From: Balanoglossus misakiensis
Taxonomy: Eukaryota; Hemichordata
Assembly (NCBI GenBank): GCA_040954595.2
Contig: CM082597.2
Location: forward strand, 9,052,001 to 9,116,000
Reading direction: 5' to 3'
DNA: 64,000 bases
Shown: piece by piece, positions 11,801 to 22,289 of the stretch
Layout of the letters: every line of letters starts with the position of its first letter
Numbering within the stretch: position 1 is the stretch's first letter
Position numbers and translations under genes: made by a program
The notes under the pieces: generated by a model
What the model was told of the DNA's origin: nothing
The model's database searches: none
The model's input: the letters and a program-made list of their open reading frames with translations, nothing else

Positions 11801-14800
11801 AAACTCGCACAAGCAAACTTTGCGTCAAAATCCTGCATTCCGAGAGAAAGAAAAGGTGAAATTTAAAGCACACATTAAAACTTTGCGTCAAAATCCTGCA
11901 TTCCGAGAAAAAGAAAAGCCAAAACTGAGAGAACACATTAAAAGTCTGCGTCAAAATTCTATATTTCGACAAAATGAGAAAATACAGTCACAGGCACGTA
12001 TCAAGACTTCACGCAAAAGTAAAACCTTCAAAGAGTACGAAAACAAACAGCAACAGATGTACAGAAAAATGAAGAGACAGGATAGACACTTCAGAAAAAA
12101 AGAAAACTTACAAAAGAAGTTTGTGAAATGCAGTGAAAAAATTCAAACATTTCAAATTGACAAAAAACAACATGTTACACACAATGGTTTTAGCAAACAT
12201 AGAGGTTTTGAGACACGACAATTATGCGGGGAATCGTTGCAGGCATGCATAAATCTATTTCATAGAACTGTATCACAAGGCCCTGTCTATGTCTGCTCAT
12301 CATGTCATCAAACTTGGTTCAGAAAATCTGTTACTCCTGCTGCCAAATTATCTCAACGAGGCATTGCACCAAAATATTTGACTGCATACACTTCTGTTGA
12401 CAATATAGAGTGGGTGTGTAACACATGCTACAGATCCATATCTGCTGGTAAAATCCCCAGATTGTCTATAGCTAATAATGTTAATTTCCCTGATATTCCA
12501 CCACAGTTACAGTTGCACCCTTTGGAAGAAAGATTGATAGCACTCAGAATTCCATTCATGCATATGTGCAGTTTGCCACGTGGAGGTCAAAGGTCATTAT
12601 CTGGTCCAGTAGTCAATATTCCAACAGATATCACCCCTACTGTTAATGCTCTGCCAAGAATGCTAGATGATTCAGCTACTATACCAGTAAAACTGAAACG
12701 AAAACTATCGTACACGCGAAGTGAATTTACAGAAAATATTCGACCAAATAAAGTGATGGCAGCACTTGTGTGGCTCATGAAAAACAGTGTTTTGTACCAA
12801 AATTCAGGTATTCCAATTAATCACAACTGGTCTCAGGAATTTGAAAACACAGATAATGATATGGCTGTATTTATTGAAAATACAAACACTGAACAAGAGC
12901 AAGCTGATGATCCTGAATCTGAATCAGATTCTGATTCTGATAAATTCAGTGTGGTTGATCCAGCAGAGGGAGCTGTTGCTAATATGGACACTTTACTTGA
13001 TGATTCAGATTATCGTAATCAAATTTTAACATTTGCACCTGGTGAAGGTCAACGCCCTCTTAGTCTATTCAATGATACAGATGCAGAATATCTAGCCTTT
13101 CCAACTATATTCTGTGGACAACGCAGAAATATTGATCAAATCCAAACCTCAAATGTACATTACAGTGATGTTTGTAAATGGGAATTGCGTAATGTTGATA
13201 GACGCGTTGCAAACTCTGTACCAAATATGTTTTTCAAAGTGAAGAAACTGCAGTTAAAACAGATCAGTAGTAAAGTCCACCTTGCATTGAGACGATGTAA
13301 AACTGAAGGCAGAACTTACAAAGTTTCAGATTTATTAAATCCAGAAAGAGTAAGTGATTTACTTAGACTTGATGACGGATTTTACATATTCAGAGATTTG
13401 CGCAATTCACCACCCTATCTAGAAAAGAGGAAGAAAGATGTATTTGCAATGATTAGACAACTTGGTTTACCAACATGGTTTTGTTCTCTGTCTAGTGCTG
13501 ACACAAAGTGGATTGAATTACATCAAATACTGGGTACACTTGTAGATGGTAAGAAATATAGTGCTGATGAACTTAAAGCCATGGATTGGGCTACAAAGTC
13601 CAGGTTACTTCAATCTGACCCAGTGACATGTGCTCGTTTCTTTGACCACAGAATTCATGAATTCATCAATACAGTACTTAGAGGTCCATGTGATCCATTG
13701 GGCAAAATCACTGATTACTTCTACAGAGTGGAATTTCAACAACGTGGCTCACCACACATCCATATGCTAATGTGGATTGAGAATGCACCAAATTATCAAC
13801 AAAACACACCAACAGAAGTGATTGATTTCATTGACAAATATGTATCTTGTTCTTCCAATGTACCAAGTGAAATGGCTGAAGTATTGAATCTGCAGACACA
13901 TAAGCACTCGAAGACATGCCGAGTAAAAGGCAAACCTGTATGTCGTTTCGGATACCCAATGCCTCCTATGTCAGAAACAATGATTCTCTCACCATTAAAT
14001 GGTGATCCAGATGAAGAACAACATTACAAACAGAAATATGAAGAAATCAAACAAAAACTGGATGATATGAAAGAAGGCAAACCAATATCATATGATGACT
14101 TCCTATCTACTGAGCTGCAAATCAGTCATGATGAATACATAAAATGCATTCAGAGTTCACTCAAAACTACGACAATATTTCTCAAAAGAGAACCAAGTGA
14201 TTTACGTGTCAATGCCTACATGAAATTATTATTGTCTGCATGGGGAGCAAATCATGATCTACAGTTTGTTTTAGATCCATACGCCTGTGCCATGTACATT
14301 GTATCCTATATCAGTAAATCCCAAAGAGGCATGAGTGCATTACTTGACCAAGCATGCAAAGAAGCCAGAAAAGGCAATATGGAACTGAAAGCACAGGTCA
14401 GACATATTGGAAATAAATTCCTTAACAATGTAGAAATCAGTGCACAAGAGGCTGCTTACATCATCCTGCAGTTGTCACTTACTAAAGCTACAAGACAAGT
14501 GGTATTTATAAACACATCACCACCTGATCAAAGAACATTCCTGCTGAAAAGCAAAACTGCCCTTGAGAATACACCAGCAGAATCTACTGACATAGAAAGT
14601 GACAATCTAATCAAACGTTATGCTAGACGGCCAAAGGCATTAGAAAATTGGTGTCTTGCAGATTATGCATCTAAACTTAGAGTCACATATTCAACCAAAT
14701 GCACTGATAATTATCCACAAGATATAAATGATGATGATGAGCCTGATTTAGGTGTCGACTCAGAATCTGACAATATGACAAATAAAATAAATATCATTCT

Positions 14801-17477
14801 CAAAAATGGTATGAAAATACAAGAACGTGTAACTCCGTGTATAATACGCTATGTCAATTATAGTAAGAAAGTTGACTATGAAAATTACTGTCGTGAAAAA
14901 TTGTTCCTGTACATGCCATGGAGAAATGAAAGCTCTGACCTCATAAACAGTTGTGCTACATTTCAAGAATCTTATAATCACAACAAACACATTATTGCAC
15001 AAACCATAGATAAGTATGAACATAATTCAGAGTTGATAGATCAAGCCACTACAGCTGCAGAGCAACTTGATAATGATGATTTAAATGCATTTGATCAGAT
15101 TGCTCCAAATACGCAACATGCTGAGAGAGATGATCTAGAAGAAGGAACTACTACACCAAATGATCATTTCATATACTTTCAACCTGATGACCAACCAGAA
15201 CATACGACTTATGATATAGGTGTTGACATTGGTATGAATACGACTGTCACCACTGATGACACCAGCAACGTCCCAGGACGTATCCCTGATGAACAATATC
15301 ACAAACTTGTGAGATCTCTCAATGTAAAACAAAGGGAAATATTTCATCATGTTTTGAAATCAGTCAAGACAAATCATGATCCAATGCATATATTTATCAC
15401 AGGGGGTGCTGGTACAGGAAAGTCAGTTGTAATCCGAGCAATATATCAGGCATTACATCGCTATCTGTGTTCAATTGCTGGTGAATCACCACTCGACTGT
15501 CGTTTATTGTTATGTGCGCCAACTGGTAAAGCAGCCTATCATATCAATGGTAGTACTATTCATGCAGCTTTCAAAGTACCTGCAAGTCAAGGTTATAAAT
15601 ACAAACCACTGGATAGCGATAAACTTAATACTTTGCGAAGTAAATATCAACATTTATCAGTTGTAATCATTGATGAAATCAGCATGGTAGGCCATGAGCT
15701 TTTCAATTTCATAAATCTCCGACTTCAACAAATAAAAGGTAACAATCAAATATTTGGTGGTGTTTCAATGATAACTGTTGGTGATTTATTTCAACTCAAA
15801 CCAGTAATGGATGGCTGGATATTCAAAGACCTAACAAAAGAGTATGGCCCATTAGCAACTAATCTGTGGAAAGAGCATTTTACCATGCATGAACTAACAG
15901 AGATCATGAGACAGAAAGATGATGAAGACTTTGCTCAACTATTGAATAGATTGAGAGAAGGAAAGCACACAGATGAAGATATTTCTGAATTGCAAAACTA
16001 TGTAATATCTCATGCTCAACCACTCAACGAGTCCATTCCTCATTTATACACCACCAATGCAATGGTAGAGTCACATAATGATAAAGTTTACCAAAATGCT
16101 ACATCCCATAAACTTGTTGTACCAGCACTGGACACAGTTATTGGTGATGTCTCACAACAAGTGAAAGCACAGATTTTGAAGACCATTCCAAAAGATCCAT
16201 CCAAAACATGCGGTTTATTATCACAAGCACCTATAGCTGTTGGACTGCGATATGATCTCACTGCCAATGTTGATGTTGAGGATGGTATGACAAATGGTGC
16301 CAGTTGTGTAGTGCAACAAATAGACCACAGAATGACAGGAACATCAAGCAACCGCCCCAGTATAATTTGGGTTCAATTTGATGATAAAAATGTTGGTCTA
16401 TTAAGAAGACATAAATACAAACATTTGCATCAACCAGAAATTGGTAAACAATTGACTCCAATATTTGACATTAAACGCCAGTTTCCTACCAGTAAATATT
16501 ACAAACATGTATCTGTCATGAGAATTCAATTTCCACTTAGACCGTCTGCTGCAAAAACTATTCACAAATCTCAGGGTGATACACTTGATAAGGTAATAAT
16601 CCATATGGGTACAAGAAAAATTGACCATATACATTATGTCGCAATAAGTAGAGTGCGTACAATAAGTGGACTTCAGATACTGGAGTTGAATAAAAATAAA
16701 ATCGCAATATCTGAAGCAGTTCACAATGAAATGAAAAGACTCCGTGATGACAGCCAACTTCAATTATGCTTCAAACCATTATATGCCCTCCCTCATGACC
16801 ACTGCAAAGTAGTATATCAAAACGCTAGATCACTCCATAAACATTTTGCAGATTTATGCAGTGACCACAATATAATTGCTGCTGATGTTATCGGAATTGC
16901 TGAATCCAGATTAACAACTAATGATACCAATGAAGCCTACAATCTCCCAAATTATCTACTATTCAGGAATGACCAAGATGTGCATATTGACAACACTGCT
17001 GTAAATTTCACAAGACCCTATCATGGTCTTGTATTGTATGTCAAAGATTCATATCAAGTGATTCAAATCAAGTGCCATTCAACAAAAGTGTTCGAATTTA
17101 TAAAAGCCAACATCCTAATTCAAAATAAACTACTTCAAATCATTATGATCTATAAATCCCCTCAGTGCACAATCCACACATTCAAACAACAATTTCAACA
17201 GTATCTCCTGCCACTACTAGATTTGACAAAACCAATATTAATAATGGGTGACTTTAATTTTGACATTCTACTACCTAATACCAGTACTGCTTTCCTCCAC
17301 TTTATGACATCAATTTGTAACTGTCGGCAACTAATAAAGGAAGAAACAACTGATCAGCATTCTGCTCTGGACTTAATTTTTCTTAACTTCTTCACAACTA
17401 CCTATGACACAATAGAAAACTCATGGTCTGATCACAAGGCCGTGTATGCAGCCATTCACCCCAGCCAATTCACTTGA
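8844..17477 (+). CDS. Helentron Rep-helicase-endonuclease polyprotein (spliced, about 2504 aa)
   Basis: Two exons in phase 0: 8844-8888 (ATG, 15 codons, very basic) and 10008-17477, joined by a GTATGT...CAG intron. The apparent TTG start at 10047 is internal. Residues of the spliced protein: about 129-330 papain-fold cysteine-protease-like (Q158-C159, later D289-S-H291); about 396-726 basic 21-residue repeats; about 755-900 DUF6570-like, with zinc-type cysteines C778, C781, C819, C822; about 960-1010 acidic Ser/Asp linker; about 1040-1470 Helitron Rep with the HUH pair H1265-I-H1267 and two tyrosines Y1445 and Y1449 followed by K1452; about 1776-2253 Pif1-like SF1B helicase (GGAGTGKS 1814-1821, DE 1904-1905, GDLFQL from 1940, SQGDTL near 2203, AISRVR from 2227); about 2276-2503 EEP endonuclease (N2287, E2314, GDFN 2429-2432, SDH 2489-2491). 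No frame break is seen. By family knowledge it nicks, unwinds and rejoins DNA during rolling-circle transposition in the nucleus. Its two-tyrosine Rep plus C-terminal endonuclease points to Helentron. The protease assignment (OTU or C76-like) is by motif only. Confidence 0.9.
8889..10007 (+). other. Intron 1 of the Helentron polyprotein gene
   Basis: Donor GTATGT at 8889-8894 and acceptor TTTTTTATTCCTAAACAG ending at 10007, with a good pyrimidine tract. The intron is 1119 bp. Upstream of the acceptor the exon-2 frame is closed by TAA at 9975-9977, so the frame needs an upstream exon. Splicing from 8888 keeps phase 0 and adds the basic N-terminus. The intron is T/G-rich and contains nothing else that I recognise. 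Confidence 0.75.
11150..12135 (+). repeat. In-frame 63-bp tandem repeats in the polyprotein gene
   Basis: The DNA repeats every 63 bp, encoding 21-residue units around the core LRQNPSFREKEKVK. Seven to eight units between about 11440 and 11950 are nearly identical at nucleotide level. Units on either side (11150-11440, 11950-12135) are degenerate. The encoded segment is rich in Lys, Arg and Gln and probably helical. Basic Asn-Pro/Arg-Glu repeats of this sort are known in animal Helitron proteins and may bind DNA or RNA. Near identity of the central units implies recent copy-number change. Confidence 0.9.
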
Positions 17478-17589
17478 AATTAATCAGTGTTATATTATAG
17501 ACATAATCATAAAAGACAACACATAAGAATTAAATGACAATAGCAGATTTCAAATACACTTATCTCCCATATTACATACATGTATGAGT
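17478..17589 (+). other. Short AT-rich spacer after the polyprotein stop
   Basis: It lies between the TGA at 17475-17477 and the decayed endonuclease fragment. No clear AATAAA is present directly after the stop. Confidence 0.4.
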
Positions 17590-17930
17590 CAATATGTGCA
17601 ATTATTGCTACAACACAAACCATTATTACCAAATGTCAGTACCAACATGCCAACGTACAACATTCACAAAGGACAGTACACCACTGCCAGATTTTATCTA
17701 TGTCAATAAACCAGTGTTCATTATGGGGGACTTCAATGGTGACATATCTTTGCCCACCCACAGCAATGGGTACTTTGAAATGTCAACAACTTAATGAAGA
17801 AACAACAGACTACCATTTTGCATTAGTTCTTATACTTGCCAATATACCACATATCAAAACTGGCACCTTGAAAAACATTTGGTCAAAACTATACATGCTG
17901 CTGTCACACTTAATGAAAACAACCTGACAA
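17590..17930 (+). pseudogene. Decayed partial duplicate of the endonuclease C-terminus
   Basis: One frame (to 17794) gives KPVFIMGDFNGDISLP, which aligns with KPILIMGDFNFDILLP of the intact endonuclease domain. After a shift to a second frame (to 17927) it continues with QLNEETTDYHFALVLI, matching QLIKEETTDQHSALDLIF, and then a remnant in place of the SDHK motif. The order and spacing match the last 80-90 residues of the upstream protein. The frameshift and the lost SDH residues show that it cannot be active. It is probably a tandem duplication of the gene's 3' end, or a remnant of an earlier element. Its sequence is clearly diverged from the intact copy, so the event is not recent. Confidence 0.8.
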
Positions 17931-18180
17931 CAACATTACTGTGTCCATCATTGCAATGACAACTGCCCTGTCACATTACTAGTTTATTTACATAATCGGT
18001 ATCTCCCCCTATACACCAAAACGGCACCATTTTATTGCTAACATGTGGTACACATCCCATCACATTGACAGATTACGAACAAACATCCTGTCGGTCATGC
18101 GCAACCGGAAATGTTTTTTAGAACCCTGGAGCAATCGACTTCCTTGGCTTTGAACATGTAAACACGTTCTGCCCCCATGT
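17931..18180 (+). other. Non-coding spacer
   Basis: C/A/T-rich, G-poor sequence between the endonuclease remnant and the leader of the RPA-like gene. No motif recognised. Confidence 0.4.
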
Positions 18181-18527
18181 TTTCATCTGCACGCTGGCGG
18201 TTACGTCATATTTGTAAACAATATACACGTGTTCCTTTGCGAAACTGTCTTTGTCGGCAATTTCTGTGTATTACTATTGGTGCAAATCCATTGTGTCCGT
18301 TAATTATTAACTTTTTCACGCGTCGTCTTCGGAAAGTCCACTCATACACTTCTGCGAGCTCACCGCATTCGCTCACTGACTCCTGAAACTACAACATCGC
18401 GTCGCTTTCAACTTTCCAGCGCACATCGGTCATCGTACCACACTTTTCCACCTTTTTCATCCAGAACAACAAGCCGCACAGACTATATCTACACAGTCTA
18501 GTTCACCGCAAGTACCACACTCACACA
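18181..18527 (+). promoter_or_regulatory. Candidate promoter / untranslated first exon of the RPA-like gene
   Basis: This stretch has a higher GC and CpG content than its surroundings. It contains a CRE-like TTACGTCA (18201-18208) and an E-box CACGTG (18226-18231). It ends at a strong donor, GTAAGT (18528-18533). A transcript starting here would splice to the acceptor at 19248-19249, directly before the ATG at 19250. The transcription start is not determined. Confidence 0.35.
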
Positions 18528-19249
18528 GTAAGTTATACTTTATTTTTTATTTCCTTGCTTTGGTTCATTATGCCACACTGTGTACGAAAAATTCACGGGT
18601 GCTTAATCTACAGTGAAAGCCAACTCTATTGGTCAAATACCGCGGGACATTTCAAGGCCCCACCATTTGACCTACCACCCCACTGTCGTTTCGTTCAACG
18701 TCAACAAAATATCGGTACGCCAATTGGCTCTCTTTGGAATATTCATAACCAGACAATTACGTCTGCAAAGCTCGGCCCATGCACTGCTCTCCGTACATTA
18801 CAAAATCTGTCGTTCAGTTTTCCCCCCAAAAAGCTGTACACACATTCGCAACTGTTAACTGACGCAACACACGAACAAGTTTTGCCAATTGGCGCAAACA
18901 TCCGCCGTGTCTCATTTTCAACAATACGCTTGTACTACTGCTCTCCAGTTAACAGCACTCATTGCGCCCATTTCAAACTTTTTGGTGACCCGTGTGAATT
19001 CTTCGACACATTACAATTGGTAATGTCATTTGAACATCAACTACCGGAGACTCTTCATTCTGAAACTTTCAATGCAAACCTGATCGCTGATGAGACCCTC
19101 ACGTCCGATTTGTGGCAACTACATGCCAATCTATTAATCCTTTCGTTTGGCGTTTTCCCCTTGATGATATAGTTTCCACCCTCATGTACATTCAACCACT
19201 GATCGTGAAACCACAGTCTCATAATTTCACCTTTGTTTCTTCCGTACAG
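18528..19249 (+). other. Probable 5'-UTR intron of the RPA-like gene, containing an unassigned 205-codon frame
   Basis: Donor GTAAGT at 18528 and acceptor TTTGTTTCTTCCGTACAG ending at 19249, 722 bp. An open frame of 205 codons (18555-19172) lies inside it, starting near an ATG at 18570. I recognise no domain in it. The region is poor in G, which makes TAG and TGA rare, and other introns of this gene are open for the same reason, so I treat the frame as chance. Confidence 0.45.
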
Positions 19250-21717
19250 ATGCCAAAATCAACACTAAAAGAATTAAGCCAGAAAGCTACCAACACCTAC
19301 CACGATGTTACCACTCAAGTTAAACTAATCTACTATGAAAATACCTCGACCAACGAAAAATTTAAACGGGCTGTGGTGGCAGACCACACCGCTGCCACCA
19401 CTCTGTATATCTGGTCAACCAGAGAAGACACGTTGTCTTTATTGAGAGCAAATGAAGGAAGTACACTATTTCTTGGTCCGAAAATTTACGTGCGTTCCAA
19501 CGGGATTTCCATCAACCAAGGCTCCACCTTGGCTGTTAATAGGGTGGACCTCAACATTCCTGAAAGTGTCGCAACCGAGGCTCACGGACTTCGCTGTCGC
19601 ATGACAGAGCAAGCACCCACTGCTGCTGTTGTCACTATGGCCGCCGCAATTGCCGACAACACCAATTATCACAACATATCAGGAACTGTAGTAAGGGTAA
19701 GTTTACACTTAAAATGCTCACTCATTTCACAATTCACCCATTTTCGCCCTAGATATTTCGCAATGTATAATGTCGTCTCCCTTCCGCCGGCCAACAACAA
19801 TCTCACGTAATCGGATTACCCACCCACTTCCATCGTCACAAATAAACTCTGCCACAAATCAACACCAACACGTTACTTTGATTGACGTAGTCGTGTTTTC
19901 TACAAGATTACGAACAATTCGCTTACGCTTTATTGACTTCATTCACTCCTCTGTTTCCCATATATACAATGACCGTCTTTGTTTTCCCGACGTTACACGA
20001 CCTTCACCACAGCTGGTCGAACAACCGCGTATGCAATGCTATTCCACGTCGTGAGGATCCCTCGATGCACAGAAGAGGGGTCCGTTCCCTATCGACCTCA
20101 AAGGGTAGAAAGGTCCGTTTCCTATTGACTTCTACCCCCACCTCACCTTTTCCCGACCGTTCATCTCACAAACCTCATGGTACACTCTTTACCATTTTCC
20201 ATTTGTTTATTACTTCTTCTGTCTTTTAGGTTCAAAACACCAAAGCCACCCACACCCGGTACGGCAAATTACCACGCAGAACTATTGGACTTGGAGACAG
20301 CTCAGGGGTGTACAAACTAACCGTATGGGGAGATCTTACGAAGTGTGAGCTCACCACTGGTGATGTTATAACTATTACCAATGTGAAGAAAGCTGCCTCG
20401 TTCAACAACCGCCTCACATCCAGGCAATCCACCACAATATCAGTTTCGGTAAGTACTTCACTGATCAGTCAATACAATACACTATACAGTGTATACCAAC
20501 AGGAAATTGTCCTGGTACCACCCCTTTCGTTTTCAGGTCTTATGTTCACTACAAACAACTTGACTATACTGAAACTGTCCACTGTTTTTCCTGTATTCCC
20601 TGCTCAAACAATTCCTTACAATATTCACATTTCTTTTTCTTTGCCCATGACAACATATAGTGAATCCACAAGTAACATTTCAATACTATTCCAAACTCTC
20701 GTTTTCACTTTTCCAAATGCATTCAGTACTTTGTTTTGCAATCAAAGCTTCTTCCTCACAGCTACATTATTCAACATAGTGAGTAGACAACATATATTAT
20801 CCGCTGTTGTCATTATTCAGTTCTTCAAACATCCAATTCAGCATCTACGTTTCCAGACACACGAACCACAGCTTCATTTACCGAAAACACACGCAGGTAA
20901 ACTAATCTTTCCCTAATTGTATTTCAGGCTCATGAAACCATATCACACCAAAACACTACAGACACCTTATCGGCGGATTCCGATGACAGCTCAAACTGGA
21001 CAACCGGGACATTACAAGGGCTCTCCAATCTACAGAGAGTTCTCTTATGTGCAGATGCGCCTCGGTGCAATGGATTTCTCAATGACAGCAACAGGTAATC
21101 CAAAATTCCTCTTCATCTGCACTTACCACCAGCCCCTCAATACCTTGTGTACAGACACCAGCTGAGCTATACATAGCAGTTTTTTCATGCAATGTCCCAT
21201 TTTCAGACATAAGCCATTCCGCTGGAAAAATTTACCAGTGCACAGCCACTCAATAACATCTCTTCCTTATATCCCAACAATCCAACTCGCTTCCTTACAA
21301 CGAAATATTCACATGACATCCGTAACATCCCTTATTCAAATTTACTTCAATACTTATATTCTTCCACATTACTGCATGTTACACCCTTTCCACATCAGCC
21401 AGCAATCAACATATTTATTCCACCAACTTCAACATTGCCTATTTCTCATTTCTTTCAGATGTCGTTTCTGCAGAAAGAATAAAAGCCCATCCTGCAGACC
21501 AGGCACAATACTTTCCCTCTTAATACAAACCGGTGATGACCTCGACACATACAAGATCTACCCAAAGGAGACCAAGTATTTACTCAGAAAATTCTCCATT
21601 AACCCCATCAACACCACCCAGAAACAACTGCAGGACGCCGTCACCGACATCTGCGATGGACGCGAGCTCCAATTTAAGGCCAACTCTGCCAACACCATCA
21701 CCACTTTCAAAAACTAG
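19250..21717 (+). CDS. RPA70-like single-strand DNA-binding protein carried by the Helentron (4 coding exons, 363 aa)
   Basis: Coding exons 19250-19696, 20230-20448, 20928-21094 and 21459-21717 join in phases 0, 0 and 2 with GTAAGT, GTAAGT and GTAATC donors and CTTTTAG, ATTTCAG and CTTTCAG acceptors. The joined length is 1092 nt, ending in TAG. The ATG is the first codon after an acceptor. Exon 1 resembles an OB fold (about residues 19-125). The end of exon 1 plus exon 2 form a second (about 135-222, with YKLTVWGDL and GDVITITNV). Exons 3-4 build a C-terminal RPA-type domain with cysteines C263, C269, C279 and C282, the last two created next to the exon 3-4 junction. Known: Helitrons of animals and plants often carry RPA-like genes, thought to coat displaced single strands. 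It lies downstream of the Rep/helicase gene on the same strand with its own leader. The role is inferred. Exon 3 could have a different upstream acceptor. Confidence 0.75.
19697..20229 (+). other. Intron between RPA-like exons 1 and 2
   Basis: GTAAGT at 19697 to TGTCTTTTAG ending at 20229, 533 bp. It is C/T-rich with no recognised feature. The short frames inside it are unremarkable. Confidence 0.7.
20449..20927 (+). other. Intron between RPA-like exons 2 and 3, open in the exon frame
   Basis: GTAAGT at 20449 to TTGTATTTCAG ending at 20927, 479 bp. The exon-2 frame stays open through it until a TAA at 20914-20916. The translated intron is low-complexity (Ser, Thr, Phe, Leu, Ile) and lacks OB-fold character, so it is better read as an intron with few stops than as coding sequence. 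Confidence 0.65.
21095..21458 (+). other. Intron between RPA-like exons 3 and 4
   Basis: GTAATC at 21095 to CATTTCTTTCAG ending at 21458, 364 bp. An alternative acceptor at 21205-21206 (CCATTTTCAG) has the same phase and would extend exon 4 by 252 nt without a stop. The downstream acceptor is preferred because it places the CRFC pair directly after the exon-3 cysteines. Confidence 0.6.
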
Positions 21718-22187
21718 TGTTTTCCCATGTACTGCCTTCATTTGCTCTCCATTCCATAACCCTTTCCCGATTACATACTTTACCAGCGCTCCCTCCATTC
21801 ATTCATTATAACATTTCCTTCCCTGCTTTTTTTATTACACTTGAAGACATTTTTTAGTGACACATTTTTTTTATTTCACATGCTTTTAGTTATTTGTTCA
21901 GTTTGTCATTTCCTTTCTTGCCTTTTTTTTGAGTTGACCTTCACATTTCTCTACTTGAATTGACATTTTTCACTGTTTTTTCCTTAGGTTAGACAATTTT
22001 TGACTGCTTTGTTTAATTAGACATTTTTTTCCACTGATTTTTTTATTTCAGTTTACACGTTTTTTAGTGATACATTTTATAGTTAACATTTCCTTAGTAT
22101 TTTGTTCCATTTAACATAATTTATTCCCTCTATTCCAATGTGATATTGTCTTCATTTTTTCTTAACTTGTTACTGTTCTCTTTATTA
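21718..22187 (+). repeat. T-rich 3' region with a degenerate GACATTTTTTAGTG repeat
   Basis: Downstream of the RPA-like stop the sequence becomes very T-rich. A short motif close to GACATTTTTTAGTG or GACATTTTTCACTG recurs at about 21847, 21960, 21992 and 22020, with a weaker form at 22060, and again at 25146 on the far side of the nested repeat. That copy suggests the nested repeat was inserted into this tract. There is no gene. Confidence 0.5.
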
Positions 22188-22217
22188 CGGGCCCAAGCCA
22201 AGCCAGGCTTGGGCCCG
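22188..22217 (+). repeat. Perfect 12-bp hairpin 1
   Basis: CGGGCCCAAGCC (22188-22199) and GGCTTGGGCCCG (22206-22217) are exact inverted arms around a 6-base loop. Hairpin 1 is followed by TATTGGTTTCGTTGG, which also follows hairpin 2. Confidence 0.9.
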
Positions 22218-22239
22218 TATTGGTTTCGTTGGAATTTTT

Positions 22240-22271
22240 AGGGCCCAAGCGCATACCAGCGCTTGGGCCCT
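22240..22271 (+). repeat. Perfect 13-bp hairpin 2
   Basis: AGGGCCCAAGCGC (22240-22252) and GCGCTTGGGCCCT (22259-22271) are exact inverted arms around a 6-base loop. Compared with hairpin 1, the stem tip has changed on both arms while pairing is kept. Confidence 0.9.
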
Positions 22272-22289
22272 ATTGGTTTCGTTGGGGTT

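Noticed and set aside
11398-11838. 146-codon frame on the minus strand within the transposase gene
   Set aside because: It is the complement of the 63-bp coding repeats, which keep the same phase. The + strand frame is clearly the gene.
12587-16763. Several minus-strand frames of 60-120 codons opposite the transposase
   Set aside because: They are shadow frames of the long + strand gene and carry no motifs of their own.
18555-19172. 205-codon frame upstream of the RPA-like gene
   Set aside because: It lies between a strong donor (18528) and an acceptor (19249), overlaps an 81-codon frame in another phase and has no recognisable domain. Low G content makes long frames common here. Conservation across copies would reopen it.
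22220-22240. TTTCGTTGGAA, resembling the first half of a CENP-B box
   Set aside because: The required CGGG half is absent (followed by TTTTTA), and the motif is in the nested repeat, not in the satellite.
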